Shown in pieces: positions 10,875 to 20,818 of a stretch of 64,000 bases of DNA. The DNA comes from Phlebopus portentosus. Taxonomy: Eukaryota; Basidiomycota; Agaricomycetes; Boletales; Boletinellaceae. The stretch covers positions 1,860,001 through 1,924,000 of the forward strand of contig JAYXKI010000002.1 of assembly GCA_037892935.1 (NCBI GenBank), written 5' to 3'. The notes below the pieces were generated by a model that saw only the letters and a list, made by a program, of their open reading frames with translations, was not told the DNA's origin and ran no database searches. The translations under genes and the position numbers were made by a program. Each line of letters opens with the position of its first letter. Positions within the stretch are counted from its first letter, which is position 1.

Positions 10875-11600
10875 AATGCCCCTATACAGTTCCTTGAGTT
10901 GCTGTACGAAAACACTAGAACTTGCATATTCCCGAGGCTGCCCATCAAACAAGTGTCGATGATGTTGACGACCGTCAGTGGTGGTCGCTAGTTCGGCAAA
11001 TGTTTGCATGGCAGCCCCATTGACTCTGAGCTTCGAAGTCTTCATGATCGGACTGTGGCAGCCTGGACTTCACTGCAGAAATGGGATATAAGCTGGAAGG
11101 CTAGGTCAGCGGCGATATGTGGTGGAGGTCTGTCATTTCGTTTGTGCTGGTCATGGATGAGGCTGAGACAACAGTATACACGCATCTCCAATTTGTTAGG
11201 TGATTCAGCCTTTCCTCTTTGATCGTCACAGAACTCCTTTAGAGACAGCAGAGCTTTTGCAGGCGTAAAGATCCAGACAACAACTTGACGGCAAGGTTGA
11301 GGACTCACAGTTCATAAGCTGCTGGATCTCCAAAGCTCGATCAAACATAGGTACGTCATACATGAGATAGAGTGAAAGGATATGAAAATGTGTACATCGT
11401 TCGTGAGACTCGATAGCTATTGGTCCGTTGTCTTGCTGAATTGTGAAACCATTGCGTACAGCTCGAGAGCGATCTCTGGCAAATGCCCGAGTCTCCGTGA
11501 AGTCACTGAAGTTCATCAGACGCATCCTGCACATCACGACGACTGACAAGACCTTGTGCTCTATGGTGGGAACGAGCATAGACCAGGGCATGATGAGCAT
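10875..11600 (-). pseudogene. SAC3/GANP-domain fragment, antisense within the Argonaute relic
   Basis: Read on the minus strand this region gives blocks typical of the SAC3/GANP (PCI-like) domain of mRNA-export or leucine-permease-regulator proteins: RDRSRAVRNGFTIQQ and IESHERCTHFHILSLYLM (~11500-11380), then after a gap SPNKLEMRVYCCLSLI (~11200) and AMQTFAELAT (~11010). The segments fall in different frames with stops, and the conserved ends of a full gene are missing. It separates the two parts of Argonaute PIWI, so it arrived by insertion or rearrangement. Family assignment rests on memory of the SAC3 consensus and is fairly but not fully secure. Confidence 0.6.
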
Positions 11601-11805
11601 TTACGACTACAATTTCTCTTTGCAGGCTCATGCAGGCATGCAAGGTATCGCTCGTGCAGTTCACTACACCGTCCTCCATAAGGACAAGAAGTTATCTCCC
11701 AACACCCTACAGCAAGGCATCAATGAAATCTCATACCTGTGGTCAGCATCAACGAAGGGTGTGAGCCTGAAACTGCCAGCCTACTGGCAAGTCAAGCATG
11801 TGTAA
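11552..11805 (+). pseudogene. Argonaute relic, C-terminal end of PIWI
   Basis: This open stretch gives the end of a PIWI domain: GTSIDQGMMSIYDYNFSLQAHAGMQG, matching the family pattern GTVVD-G-T-Y-F-LQAH-GLQGT, then HYTVL, NTLQQG, SYLWSASTKGVSL and PAYW, ending at a stop after KHV (11803-11805). It is the natural continuation of the relic that stops at 10868, displaced by ~680 bp of antisense DNA. Slightly short at the C-terminus. Confidence 0.85.
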
Positions 11806-12485
11806 GGTGATGTCGCTGGTCGAGGGCAGTAAGGAGGTGAGGATGGGGAAGGAGGGATGTGACTTGTGTGAGTTGCAAGTTGCAAAGTCAACTTCGTCAC
11901 GTGCAACAAAAGGGTAAGACCGAAAAAAAAAGACAAGATTGATGCTCCCCATGTTCACAAGTCCTAATAATAACAAACAAATCTTAATAAAATTGAACCT
12001 AAATTTATATCATTATAGCACTTTCTAAAGCTGCCTGATGTAAACAAAGCAAGCTCAGAAGGTCAGCATAACCAGAAAGTACTGTACTATATTTAAGGTG
12101 TTATTTAACTCTATCATGTGATTGTGGGAAAGTCTTCAAAAACTCGGATGCATACGCATCCATTGCTCTTACTCTTAGGAGGTGTGTATTTGAGTAGGTC
12201 ATGTAACCCGTGACTACACTAGCTTTGTACATCATCTACATGAGATCCGTATTAAATTGCAAATGTATAACCAGCACTGGTTTAGCACGGACTGTCTAGA
12301 TGAAATAGATTGTACATACATATAGATATGCATACATGACCTACATCTCTATGTGTAGGCCTGCATACATTTACTCTCTGCTTTGTTAACAGGCTCTGCT
12401 GCCTCAACAGTTAGAAATTTTGTTTTCCACTTTCAGACCAATTTATAATTATATTTGATTAGAAATTATCAAAATACATGCAAGC
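11806..12485. other. Intergenic, no gene seen
   Basis: AT-rich sequence without coding signal. It holds a second imperfect 16-bp palindrome, ggatgcatacgcatcc (12146-12161), closely similar to the one near 8553. Confidence 0.6.
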
Positions 12486-12892
12486 TTAGCAGATGGTGGC
12501 ACTATACACAACAGTCTCATCTGGGTTGATAGACTTGCATGGCTCCTTGCTGTTGAAGAAGTCAGGCATGAACTTGACAATTCGGAGTATACAGGTGGAA
12601 CCATTGACAAGGATGATCTTGTGTACATTGGAATTGTCTATCTTGGAGTTCCGGATAATCTTCTTAACAGGCTCAAGCATGGAATGGAAGAGATCCTGGC
12701 ACAGCTCCTTGAATCATTGTTGGCATACATCAAGAAGATCTCTGACTTCTTCATTGGGACAGTCATATTATGCTTGATAAATGCAGTCATGACACTGCCA
12801 GTGGTCTCAATACCGAGCGACAGAGGAGTGACATCGAGCAAGAAGGGGTCTTGGGTCTTCTCCAAGGTGTCGCCCTTGAGGATAGCAGCCAA
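12486..12892 (-). pseudogene. Hsp70 relic, two pieces in swapped order
   Basis: On the minus strand 12892-12722 reads as the Hsp70 region after the nucleotide-binding domain ([33 protein letters not shown]). It is followed by 12720-12486, which reads as an earlier part of the protein ([46 protein letters not shown]). The order is the reverse of a normal Hsp70, so the two pieces come from different copies or a rearrangement. Conserved VGGSTRIPR reads VNGSTCILR. Cytosolic SSA-type chaperone family. Confidence 0.85.
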
Positions 12893-13551
12893 CGATCTTG
12901 TTCACTTGGAGCAAAATGATCTGCCTGGGGACCCACACTATTTGACTGAGTTTGGCCCCAGTCTCCTCGCTCTAGGGAATGCTACACAGAGATCAGAGAC
13001 AATAACATAAAGCGAAAGTAATATAACATACTGCATGTTTATTCATCACTATGGAAGCCGGCATTGTACAGAGGAGTGACAGAAAGATTGAGACGAAAGC
13101 CTGCATAAAATTGGTCAGAGTTCAGACATGAATATATAGGTTGGGTATGCACTCAAATAGGGCACTAGTCAGACCTGAAGACACACCATAGACATCTTGT
13201 GCAACAATGGCTGTCAGTTGAAGATGATATAACCATGTTGATACTGAAGAAAGATGTCCATATGCTTATTGTACCAAAGATCTATATGCTTTCCGGTATC
13301 TTGAATCACATATTGCACTTGAGGGTATTCTCTTGATCCATTCTGCACAAGCTCTTATAAGTACGCGATATTGTACAGAGTCACTGTCAAACAATTTTAA
13401 ATCACACATCAACCAAGATGCTCTTCCTACTAATCTCTTTCTTGGTATGTGAGAGGCATGATGATGCTCTTCAGTGCGGCAACTTCATCCAGTTCCAGAT
13501 TTGGGTCTCCGGTGATGACAGTATGTGCCAAAAAATCAATACATTTCTCTA
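12893..13551. other. Spacer between Hsp70 relics, no gene
   Basis: About 660 bp with no supportable reading frame or recognisable domain separates the two Hsp70 relics. Confidence 0.55.
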
Positions 13552-14330
13552 TCAAGTTACTATGTAGACGTCCGCGACAGCCTCATCTGGGTTGCCAGAC
13601 CTGCATAGCGCCTTGCTGTTGAAGGAGTCAGAAAAGAGCTTGACAATACAGAGGATATGGGTGGAACCTCTGACAAGGACCATCTCGTGTACATTGGACT
13701 TATCAACCTTGGAGTCCCAGAGAACCTTCTCAACAGGCTCAAGCATAGACCAGAAGAGATCTTGGCATAACTCCTCAAATTGTGCATGGGTGATTGAGAT
13801 ATAAAAGTTGATACCCTCATAGAGTGAATCAATTCCAATGGTCATCTGTGCTGCTGATGACAGTGTACGCTTTGCACGCTTGCAAGTGGTACGGAGTCGG
13901 TAAAGAGCACAAGGGTTCAATAAAAGATCTAAGAAAATCAGTATCAATACCATGATCATACGCCATCGGAATGACTTAAATTACATACCCTTCTTGTTCT
14001 TGCACTTGAACTCCTGAATAAAGTAGTTTACAAGGTGATTGTCAAAGTTCTCATCACCCAAGTGACTATTGCTGACAGTCGTCTTGACTTTGAAGATACC
14101 CTCCTCAATGGTCAAGAGTGATACATCAAAGGTACCTCCACCAAGGTCAAAAATGAGAACATTACACTTGCCTTAGAGCTTCTTGTCAAGACCATACATG
14201 ATAGCAGCTACTGTGGGTTCATTGATGAGTTGGAAGAAGTTAAGGCTAGAGATAACACTGGTGTCACCTGACATTGCGAGTTGTTAAAGTAAGCAGGAAT
14301 AGTGATGACAGCCTCAGTGACGGTGCTGTA
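13552..14330 (-). pseudogene. Hsp70 relic, nucleotide-binding domain part
   Basis: Read on the minus strand from 14330: AVITIPAYFN, then (in shifted frames) NEPT-like, [22 protein letters not shown], a GDEDFDNxLV-type block, and after a retained ~65-bp intron (~13984-13925) [49 protein letters not shown]. The intron shows this is a DNA-level copy, not a reverse-transcribed one. Several residues that are Arg in Hsp70 proteins are His, Gln, Trp or Cys here ([26 protein letters not shown]). It ends at a stop near 13552. Confidence 0.88.
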
Positions 14331-14755
14331 AAACAGTCATGAATGAGGAGGATAAAGCAGGGATGGAGATGATTTGTAGGTGCTGAGGGTGAAAAGAGTG
14401 GCATAACAGTGGTGGCAAGAGACAAAGAGGACAACATGTCAAAATGAATCTAAGTCCGTCAAATACTGGCACTGACCCATGTAGATCTATGTAGATTTAC
14501 ATAGTTCTATTATGCAAATCTAGTCCAGTTCTTGTATATCAACTCTCAAAACCTAATCAAACACCATGTCAGCTAGACGAAACTATACAGACATTTATGT
14601 TAGGTGATCTACACAGAAATGCATATATTTGTATACCTAATGTACCTTGTTCTACACAAATTTTCTGTGTGATGTAAGACAGATTTTTGTGTAGATTTCC
14701 TTATCTTGAGTACATTCAGCTACACAGGCATGTGTTAAGGATCTCCAATATACAG
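14331..14755. other. Intergenic, no gene
   Basis: Non-coding and increasingly AT-rich toward the right. Contains many short ATGTAGAT/ATCTACAT-type inverted words (14475-14530). No gene is supportable. Confidence 0.55.
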
Positions 14756-15350
14756 TGATTGATTGCTATTCATAACTATGTACTAATATTGATATAGAAT
14801 ATCATCTATATGCATTTATATATTACTATATATTACTAGTCATATATTGACTATGTATTACTAATCTCTATCCAGTAATATAGACAGTTTACCACTATAA
14901 ACAACTATATACTTCTTTAAACTATGGACTATAACTATTTATTAGGATCTATACAGAGATATCAGACAATATACTACTATTGATTACTATTTATATCTAT
15001 GTAGTATATGTTACTATAGGATATCATCTATATGCATCTATATATTACTATATATTACTATATATAACTAATCATATATTGACTATATATTACTAACCTC
15101 TATTGCTATCTAAATACTGTTATGAATTGCTCACCACTATAAACAGCTATATACTTCTTTGAACTATTACCTATAACTGTCTACCAGGCCCTATACAGAG
15201 GTATCAAACTATGTGATACTATTAATTGCTATTCATATCTATATACTATGCATTACTATAGAATACTATCTATATGTATCTATATATTACTATATATTAC
15301 TATAGTATACTATGCACTACTATGAACTACTATGAACTACTATGGTGTTA
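14756..15350. repeat. AT-rich tandem repeat, about three units of 220-240 bp
   Basis: The block atcatctatatgcat(c/t)tatatattac recurs near 14801, 15023 and 15265. Between these, further matched blocks recur in order (tatattgactat, accactataaac, tatatacttcttt, ataactattt/ctgtct, ctatacagag). Unit length is about 222 and 242 bp. It looks like a degenerate satellite with no coding capacity. Confidence 0.7.
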
Positions 15351-17130
15351 TAATTCACTATCCATTAATAACTCAAATGGACTGATTTCCTGATGTAGCT
15401 GTAAGTCCTTATTGTGCTTATCCTATCACCATGCTATACAAGTATGAGACAAGACAGTTAGTCTATAATAAAAGTGCATTTTTATAATTGCTGGCAGTAC
15501 TGATCCTCTGCTGACAAGATCTCAAGCTCATAACTGCCTAGGTGAGGTGTCTAAAGATGCTGTAGTCACTCACCAAACTATATGCAGGTGCTGCCTGAAA
15601 GGTGACTGATGCAGCACCTCTGACAATGTGCATGTTGTAAGCTAAATGCTCAAAATAACATATAGGTTAGGGTGTGTGCAATGCATCCTCATTCCAATGG
15701 TAGCAAAAATCAAAAATCACAATTGACAACCCCCAGCATACATATTATAATTGTTTGCTGGTGGCAACTACCACTGTCTAGCATAACCTGCTATGTTTGT
15801 TCAATACTGAGTGAAAGCTCAATGCTCTTTTTTTTTTATACACTTAACTTTTTTGTTCACAATCATATTCAATCTGAAGAAGGACTATAATATAGGCTTT
15901 GAGAATGTGTCTATCAACCCTATGTAGGCTTTAGGAATATGCCTTTAACTCTGATAATTATTTATTTACTCTACAGCTATTTATCTACAATTTTTTTTTA
16001 TAGAGTAGATAACTTTATACGTAATGTGGACACATGCACTTGCTATCTATCCAAGAATTGTCAGGATGCTGATTCTTGAGAGGAAGATGATATAAAGAAA
16101 GGCCTTGAGTGGCACAAGCTGTCTAGCTAACCTCTGTACAGATATACAAGGTGATCGCTGAGTGAGAGCAAGTCAACTGCAGAGCATATCTCACAGAGCA
16201 TAGTCTTTTTTCACTTTTATGTCTTTCTCTGGCATCTGACAGATTGTAGGGAACACCTTTTTCCAATACCCTCAAAGATGTTCACTTGCCAAGACTTGCA
16301 CACTTGCTGATGAAATTGAAAGTGTCTTAGAGAGAGACAGTCATTTTTGAAGTTGACTGGGTTGTAAGTTCTAAATGGTGTTCTGAATGTTGGCCAAGAA
16401 GGCAATAATATTTTTCTTTTGATACTAACAAGGCTAGAAGCAAAAAAATAAGTGAGGCAGACATCTGACTTAATTACCTAACCATCTTTTCTAACACCCT
16501 AGAGGACATTTATTATGGGTTTGTGTACATATTAAAGAAACTAGAAATATTGTGATAGAAGGGACAGTTATCCTCAAGATCAATCAGATTGTAAGTTTTA
16601 GTCTTGCTCACTCTATCACTATATCATACAAGTATTTGCAAAGGTATTCCAATGATTGACTGAGAGCTCAGCAAGATTTTCTATCTTGATGCTAATAGTG
16701 CTAAAGATGAAGAAATAAACTTGTAAATATTTAACTAAACTAACATCTTTAAAGTTTACCTAATCTAACACCCTTGACAATGATTTACCATATGTTAGTA
16801 CAAACTGTCTTGGCTCATTGGGATGATGAGCCTTAAGAGGAAGATAATGTAAGGGTCATATGTGCATGTATTCATTTTTATTTTTATTTTTATTTCTTTT
16901 CCTCTTATTATTGTCACTTATACCCATCTGATCATTCTTCTATCTTGTCCTTTTTTATCTGATGTCATATGGTTACTGAGATAGCTTATTAGTCATTTCT
17001 ATTATATCACTCTAATATTTCCCCTTGCTTTCTTCAATCTGTTCAATCACATGATCTAACCCTATGCCCTGTGACCTCACACTCCCTTTCTTAGTCAGTA
17101 GTCTCTTTCTAGGCTTGTAGGCTATATAGG
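15351..17130. other. AT-rich gene desert
   Basis: No open frame here resembles a protein. There are poly-T runs (15831, 15991) and a (tttta)n-like stretch near 16875-16900. Parts resemble degraded transposon DNA, but nothing can be named. Confidence 0.6.
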
Positions 17131-17781
17131 TAAGGTAGAGAAAGTATAAACCTAACCAACCGTGATGTGATGCGCTTACCCCATTTGGTCATTCACCCTC
17201 CTATAACATTTCAACAGAAATACACACAACACAACAGCTCAAATGAAAATTCTGACTCTGTACATTTATAGAGGGGATCCATACCTACATTTTGTTGGTC
17301 TTATTTCCTAAAAATATAGCTATTTGAGCTTTTTATTTAAGGAAGAACCCTGACCTTATAAATTTACTTAGAATGTCATTTTTGCATGTTTTGGCACATC
17401 TTGAAAATTTTCGACCTAGATTTTTGCCGCTTACATATACAAAATTATTATGTAAAATAAGCATTTGTTATAAATTTGTCATAAATTTGTCATACATTTG
17501 TAATAGCTTTGTCATATCCAAATCAAGTAGTTTTACTTGAAAGACCAGAAAAGCATAGAGTAGCCAACCAAAGGCTTCAAACCAGCTCTAGGAAGCTAAT
17601 CTACATTTGCAGAGCTTAAAATTCATGAGTCTCAAAGGATATAAAATAAAAGTTCTAGGTTGGGTCAACCAGACCTCAGATTTTTGCCATAGGGTCCTTC
17701 CAAATCGGGTTAAATCAAAGTCTGTCAGGGTCATCAGTCACATGTGATAGATTGGTCGAGTTTATACTTTCCCTACCTTAG
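17131..17781. mobile_element. MITE-like element with terminal inverted repeats
   Basis: The left end reads taaggtagAgaaagtataaac followed by ...accaa. The right end, reverse-complemented, reads taaggtagGgaaagtataaac then ...accaa, about 26 of the first 30 bases matching. The inside is ~600 bp of AT-rich non-coding DNA without a transposase. A TA lies at both outer edges if the ends are taken two bases further out, suggesting a Tc1/mariner-type origin; that superfamily call is an inference. Confidence 0.65.
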
Positions 17782-18690
17782 CTAGTTCTCCTGTAGAGCC
17801 CCCTTGACTTAACATGTATTAGATCTCTGGCTATACACTCACTTGTCTCTATATCATTGCTTATTTCTTAAATTATCTAAGGAATGAGTTCTCTTGCTTA
17901 TTAAAGTCATCTCTTAGTTTATAAGCTTTAGCAATATGGACATTAGGCTATTGCCTAACATATGGTACTAACCCCACTCCTGTCTAAGAAGAGAGTAATA
18001 TTTTAGAGAGGGGAGAGGTGTAAGTCTACTAGCATAACTTATAACTCCTCTGTGCCCTATTCATATTTTCTCTGTCTTATTTTGCATTCCAACTCTTCTC
18101 TAGTAGGCTGGGCAGCTTGTAATTCACCACCTAATCTACAAGTTATATTCTGGATTGTCTGAGCTTTTCTTTTCTACCTGTTTGGATACTAAGCATCTCT
18201 AGACATACTGCCCAGACACTCATACTTTATTCTTAGGTATCTGGACCTGCCCTAGATACATCCGAGGCATTGTCGGAGTGAGGATTCTATTATATAATTA
18301 TCTTTCTAATCAGCATATAATTGCTTTTCTTACCCTATTGCTACAGTCTCCTTTTATTTACTAACAATAACAAGGTGAAGGTCTTCCTATACTAGTTTTC
18401 TTTTGTTTACTAACAGCAACAAGATATATTAGTCCTGTCTGTCTTTGATGTGACCCAGGGAACTCAAGATAGTGTTCAGTGCCGCCCCAGCACTGTTCTA
18501 GTAGCAAAGTTATAATAAAAAAGGTATAGCATAATGTTCTTATTTTTATAATGGTGCATGTACTGAACATTTCTCAAACATTTTTATATGATTGGAAGCA
18601 TATTATATAGAATAAAATTTATATGCTTGATTGACCTGGTCAAGAAAAACACACCTTTGTCTGATTTTTCTTATATTTGTATATATAAGA
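17782..18690. other. AT-rich intergenic, no gene
   Basis: Low-GC sequence with no supportable gene or repeat beyond short words. Confidence 0.55.
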
Positions 18691-20488
18691 TGCATTAACA
18701 ACACATGATTTTGGCTTTTGCGCCAGCCTTTTTGCAAACAGCTGTAGCTGTAACACAGCTCTCCTTCTTTTTGCTATGGACTTTGTTACCCATCCTATAT
18801 GCCATCCGGTACATGATGCAACTTTTGTCTGTGTTGGAGCTGTGAACAATAGTGCAAGATTATCAGTGCATTATCCAGGCCAGCAATCCACATTATGAAG
18901 ATGCTGTGCAGGTCAATTTCTGGCCTACCACGAGCAATGCATATGAAGATACACATTGGATTGGTGGCCAGACAGTCAACCTTTTTGAACAGAGTGACTA
19001 GAATAATTCCACTGTGATTTTTAATCTGCGGCCAAACATGACCTATGAATGTAAGCCATATGGGACGGCTGGACGGCCTATACTTACTGCACATTTCAAA
19101 TCAACTAGTAGTAAATCATGAGCTGCAATTTCCTAAGAGGCCTCTTCAATTTAGGACTTTCCCTGACCCGTGTTTGGAAGTAGGATTCGAGTTCAAATTC
19201 ATTGCAACTTTGTGCATCCTTCCGAACTTTCTGTATGTTCCTGGCTAGGGCAAGGAGATACAGGGATTCAACTTGATGGCAGAGTATCTCTACCGGAGGT
19301 AAAAATAACTACAAGTATCCCTGGGTCACCCAAACCAAATCTTAGTGGCAATTTGGATCACGAAGCAGACCTCTCAAAGGATAGTAAGAGCACTCCGTAG
19401 GGCAAAGCACGCTCCATGAAGTTTCTCCTGCTGTTGGGAGACTTCATTTACACCGATGTCCCAGTTTACTACGGTGACTCTCTAGAAGTCTATTGTCGCC
19501 TGTATCGTCGAGCGTACACTAGTTCTAGTTTCAGAAAGATTTGCGAGACATTGCATGTGTCTGCAGTCCAACATTTTTATCAAGAACAGTCACCTAGTCA
19601 TTTGTTTATAGCAATTCTTACTGTAACATCTTGACGACCACGAGGTAGTTTTCACTTCTTGGTGGTCGTATCAATTCCAATCACCTTTGGTACAGGTTAT
19701 AAATAATTTCGTCGGCAAAGATAACGACTCGACACGTCCGTATCCGAATGCTTCCAGTGCTTTCCACCTATACAATGGACAGGCAAACTACTGCTCTAGA
19801 TACGAGAGCCAATACTATTCTGATTTTCGGTAAGGCAGAGCGAGATGTCCTGTTTTGTAAATCGTGGTCACCATAGAAAAAAAAATAGATATGGGAACGC
19901 GGTATTCTTCGTTCTGGACACTCGCCGCTATCGCTCTGACGTGTCGGATGAGGGTTACCCGACAATTCTAAGAAATCAGCAGTTGCGGGACTTGATGGAC
20001 TGGCTGGGAGAGGTAAATTTCCGTTATGTTGAGATGTTCTTAAACTCAATGTCGGGGTATCAAAGGTCAATCAGACTAGTACATTCAAGTTTATTATCTC
20101 TTCCACGCCTTTCACAACCTTATGGCAACACGATGCACAAACGGATTTGTGGGCTGCGTTCAGGCACGAAAGGTCGATTGTTCTTGACCTCCTTCACACC
20201 GTCCCCAATGCTTTCATATTGACAGGTGATCTGCATGAGTTTGCAGCAATTGAATTCAACGGCCCGTTTGACTGGTCAAACACAATCTACGAATTTTCGA
20301 CAAGCCCGCTAAATATGTTCTATGTACCGTCCTTTCGGACGCTCGATATAGAAAGTTCAGAGCACGTTGAAAGAAGTCGTCTGAAGTCTCGTATCGCGCT
20401 CGAAGGTATGACTTCAGAAATCAGGGAAAAGTACTCGATCCCGGGGGAACGAGTTCTTAAATATCTGCCAACTGGCAATCATAAATAG
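18691..20488 (+). pseudogene. PhoD-like phosphatase relic, 3' half well preserved
   Basis: Fragments in order match a fungal PhoD-type metallophosphatase: THPICHPVHDATFVCVGAV (~18785), LRPNMTYE (~19030), FNLMAEYLYRR (~19270), LLLLGDFIYTDVPVYYGD (~19420), LYRRAY (~19500), DDHE|VINNF (~19632-19710, across an intron), GNAVFFVLDTRRYRS (~19890), TPFTTLWQHDAQTDLWAAFR (~20110) and LTGDLHEFAAIEFNG (~20220), with a proper end at 20488. The His and Asp residues of the metal site are largely visible. The 5' half has frameshifts and two TAG codons (19246, 19398) where Gln is likely, so I call it a pseudogene. The last ~0.8 kb could still be translated. It sits exactly where the repeat-rich DNA gives way to gene-dense DNA. 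Confidence 0.78.
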
Positions 20489-20818
20489 TGGGCAACCTAA
20501 TTCATTCTGAACAATCTTCCTTGAACATACGCGTGTATAGGACTTCGTTTGAAATTGATTCTCGAGACCCCTTGAAACCACTATATTCATAGAGGTAATT
20601 ATCGAAGGATGGGTAGCTTACAAGTGCGTGACGCTAGACAATCACTATGGATAACGACCAATAGCTGTTTTACAGATGGAGCAAAATCGGTTCTCCGGCA
20701 CTGACGAAGCGGGCTACATCGCTAAGCCTATTTGCTGAGTGACTTGGGCTTGGACGCTCGTGACGTGCTCTAAACCAGACTTGTCAGCGATTTACAGGTT
20801 GCAAATCGCTTATGTGCT
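20489..20818. other. Tail-to-tail intergenic space
   Basis: Non-coding DNA between the PhoD relic and PEX6, which converge here. No repeat or conserved site is seen. Confidence 0.6.

Noticed and set aside
14800..15350. CRISPR-like array
   Set aside because: Units are degenerate, AT-rich and contiguous without unique spacers; this is a eukaryotic satellite-like repeat.
19845..20222. Separate 125-aa gene in the PhoD region
   Set aside because: Its frame merges two PhoD exons (VLDTRRYRS) with intron sequence; it is part of the phosphatase relic.
1..20488. Possible reassignment of TAG/TAA to glutamine, because many stops sit at expected Gln positions
   Set aside because: Other stops replace Trp, the paired copia copy keeps CAG/CAA at the same sites, and intact genes to the right use TAA, TAG and TGA as normal ends. 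Mutation bias explains it.
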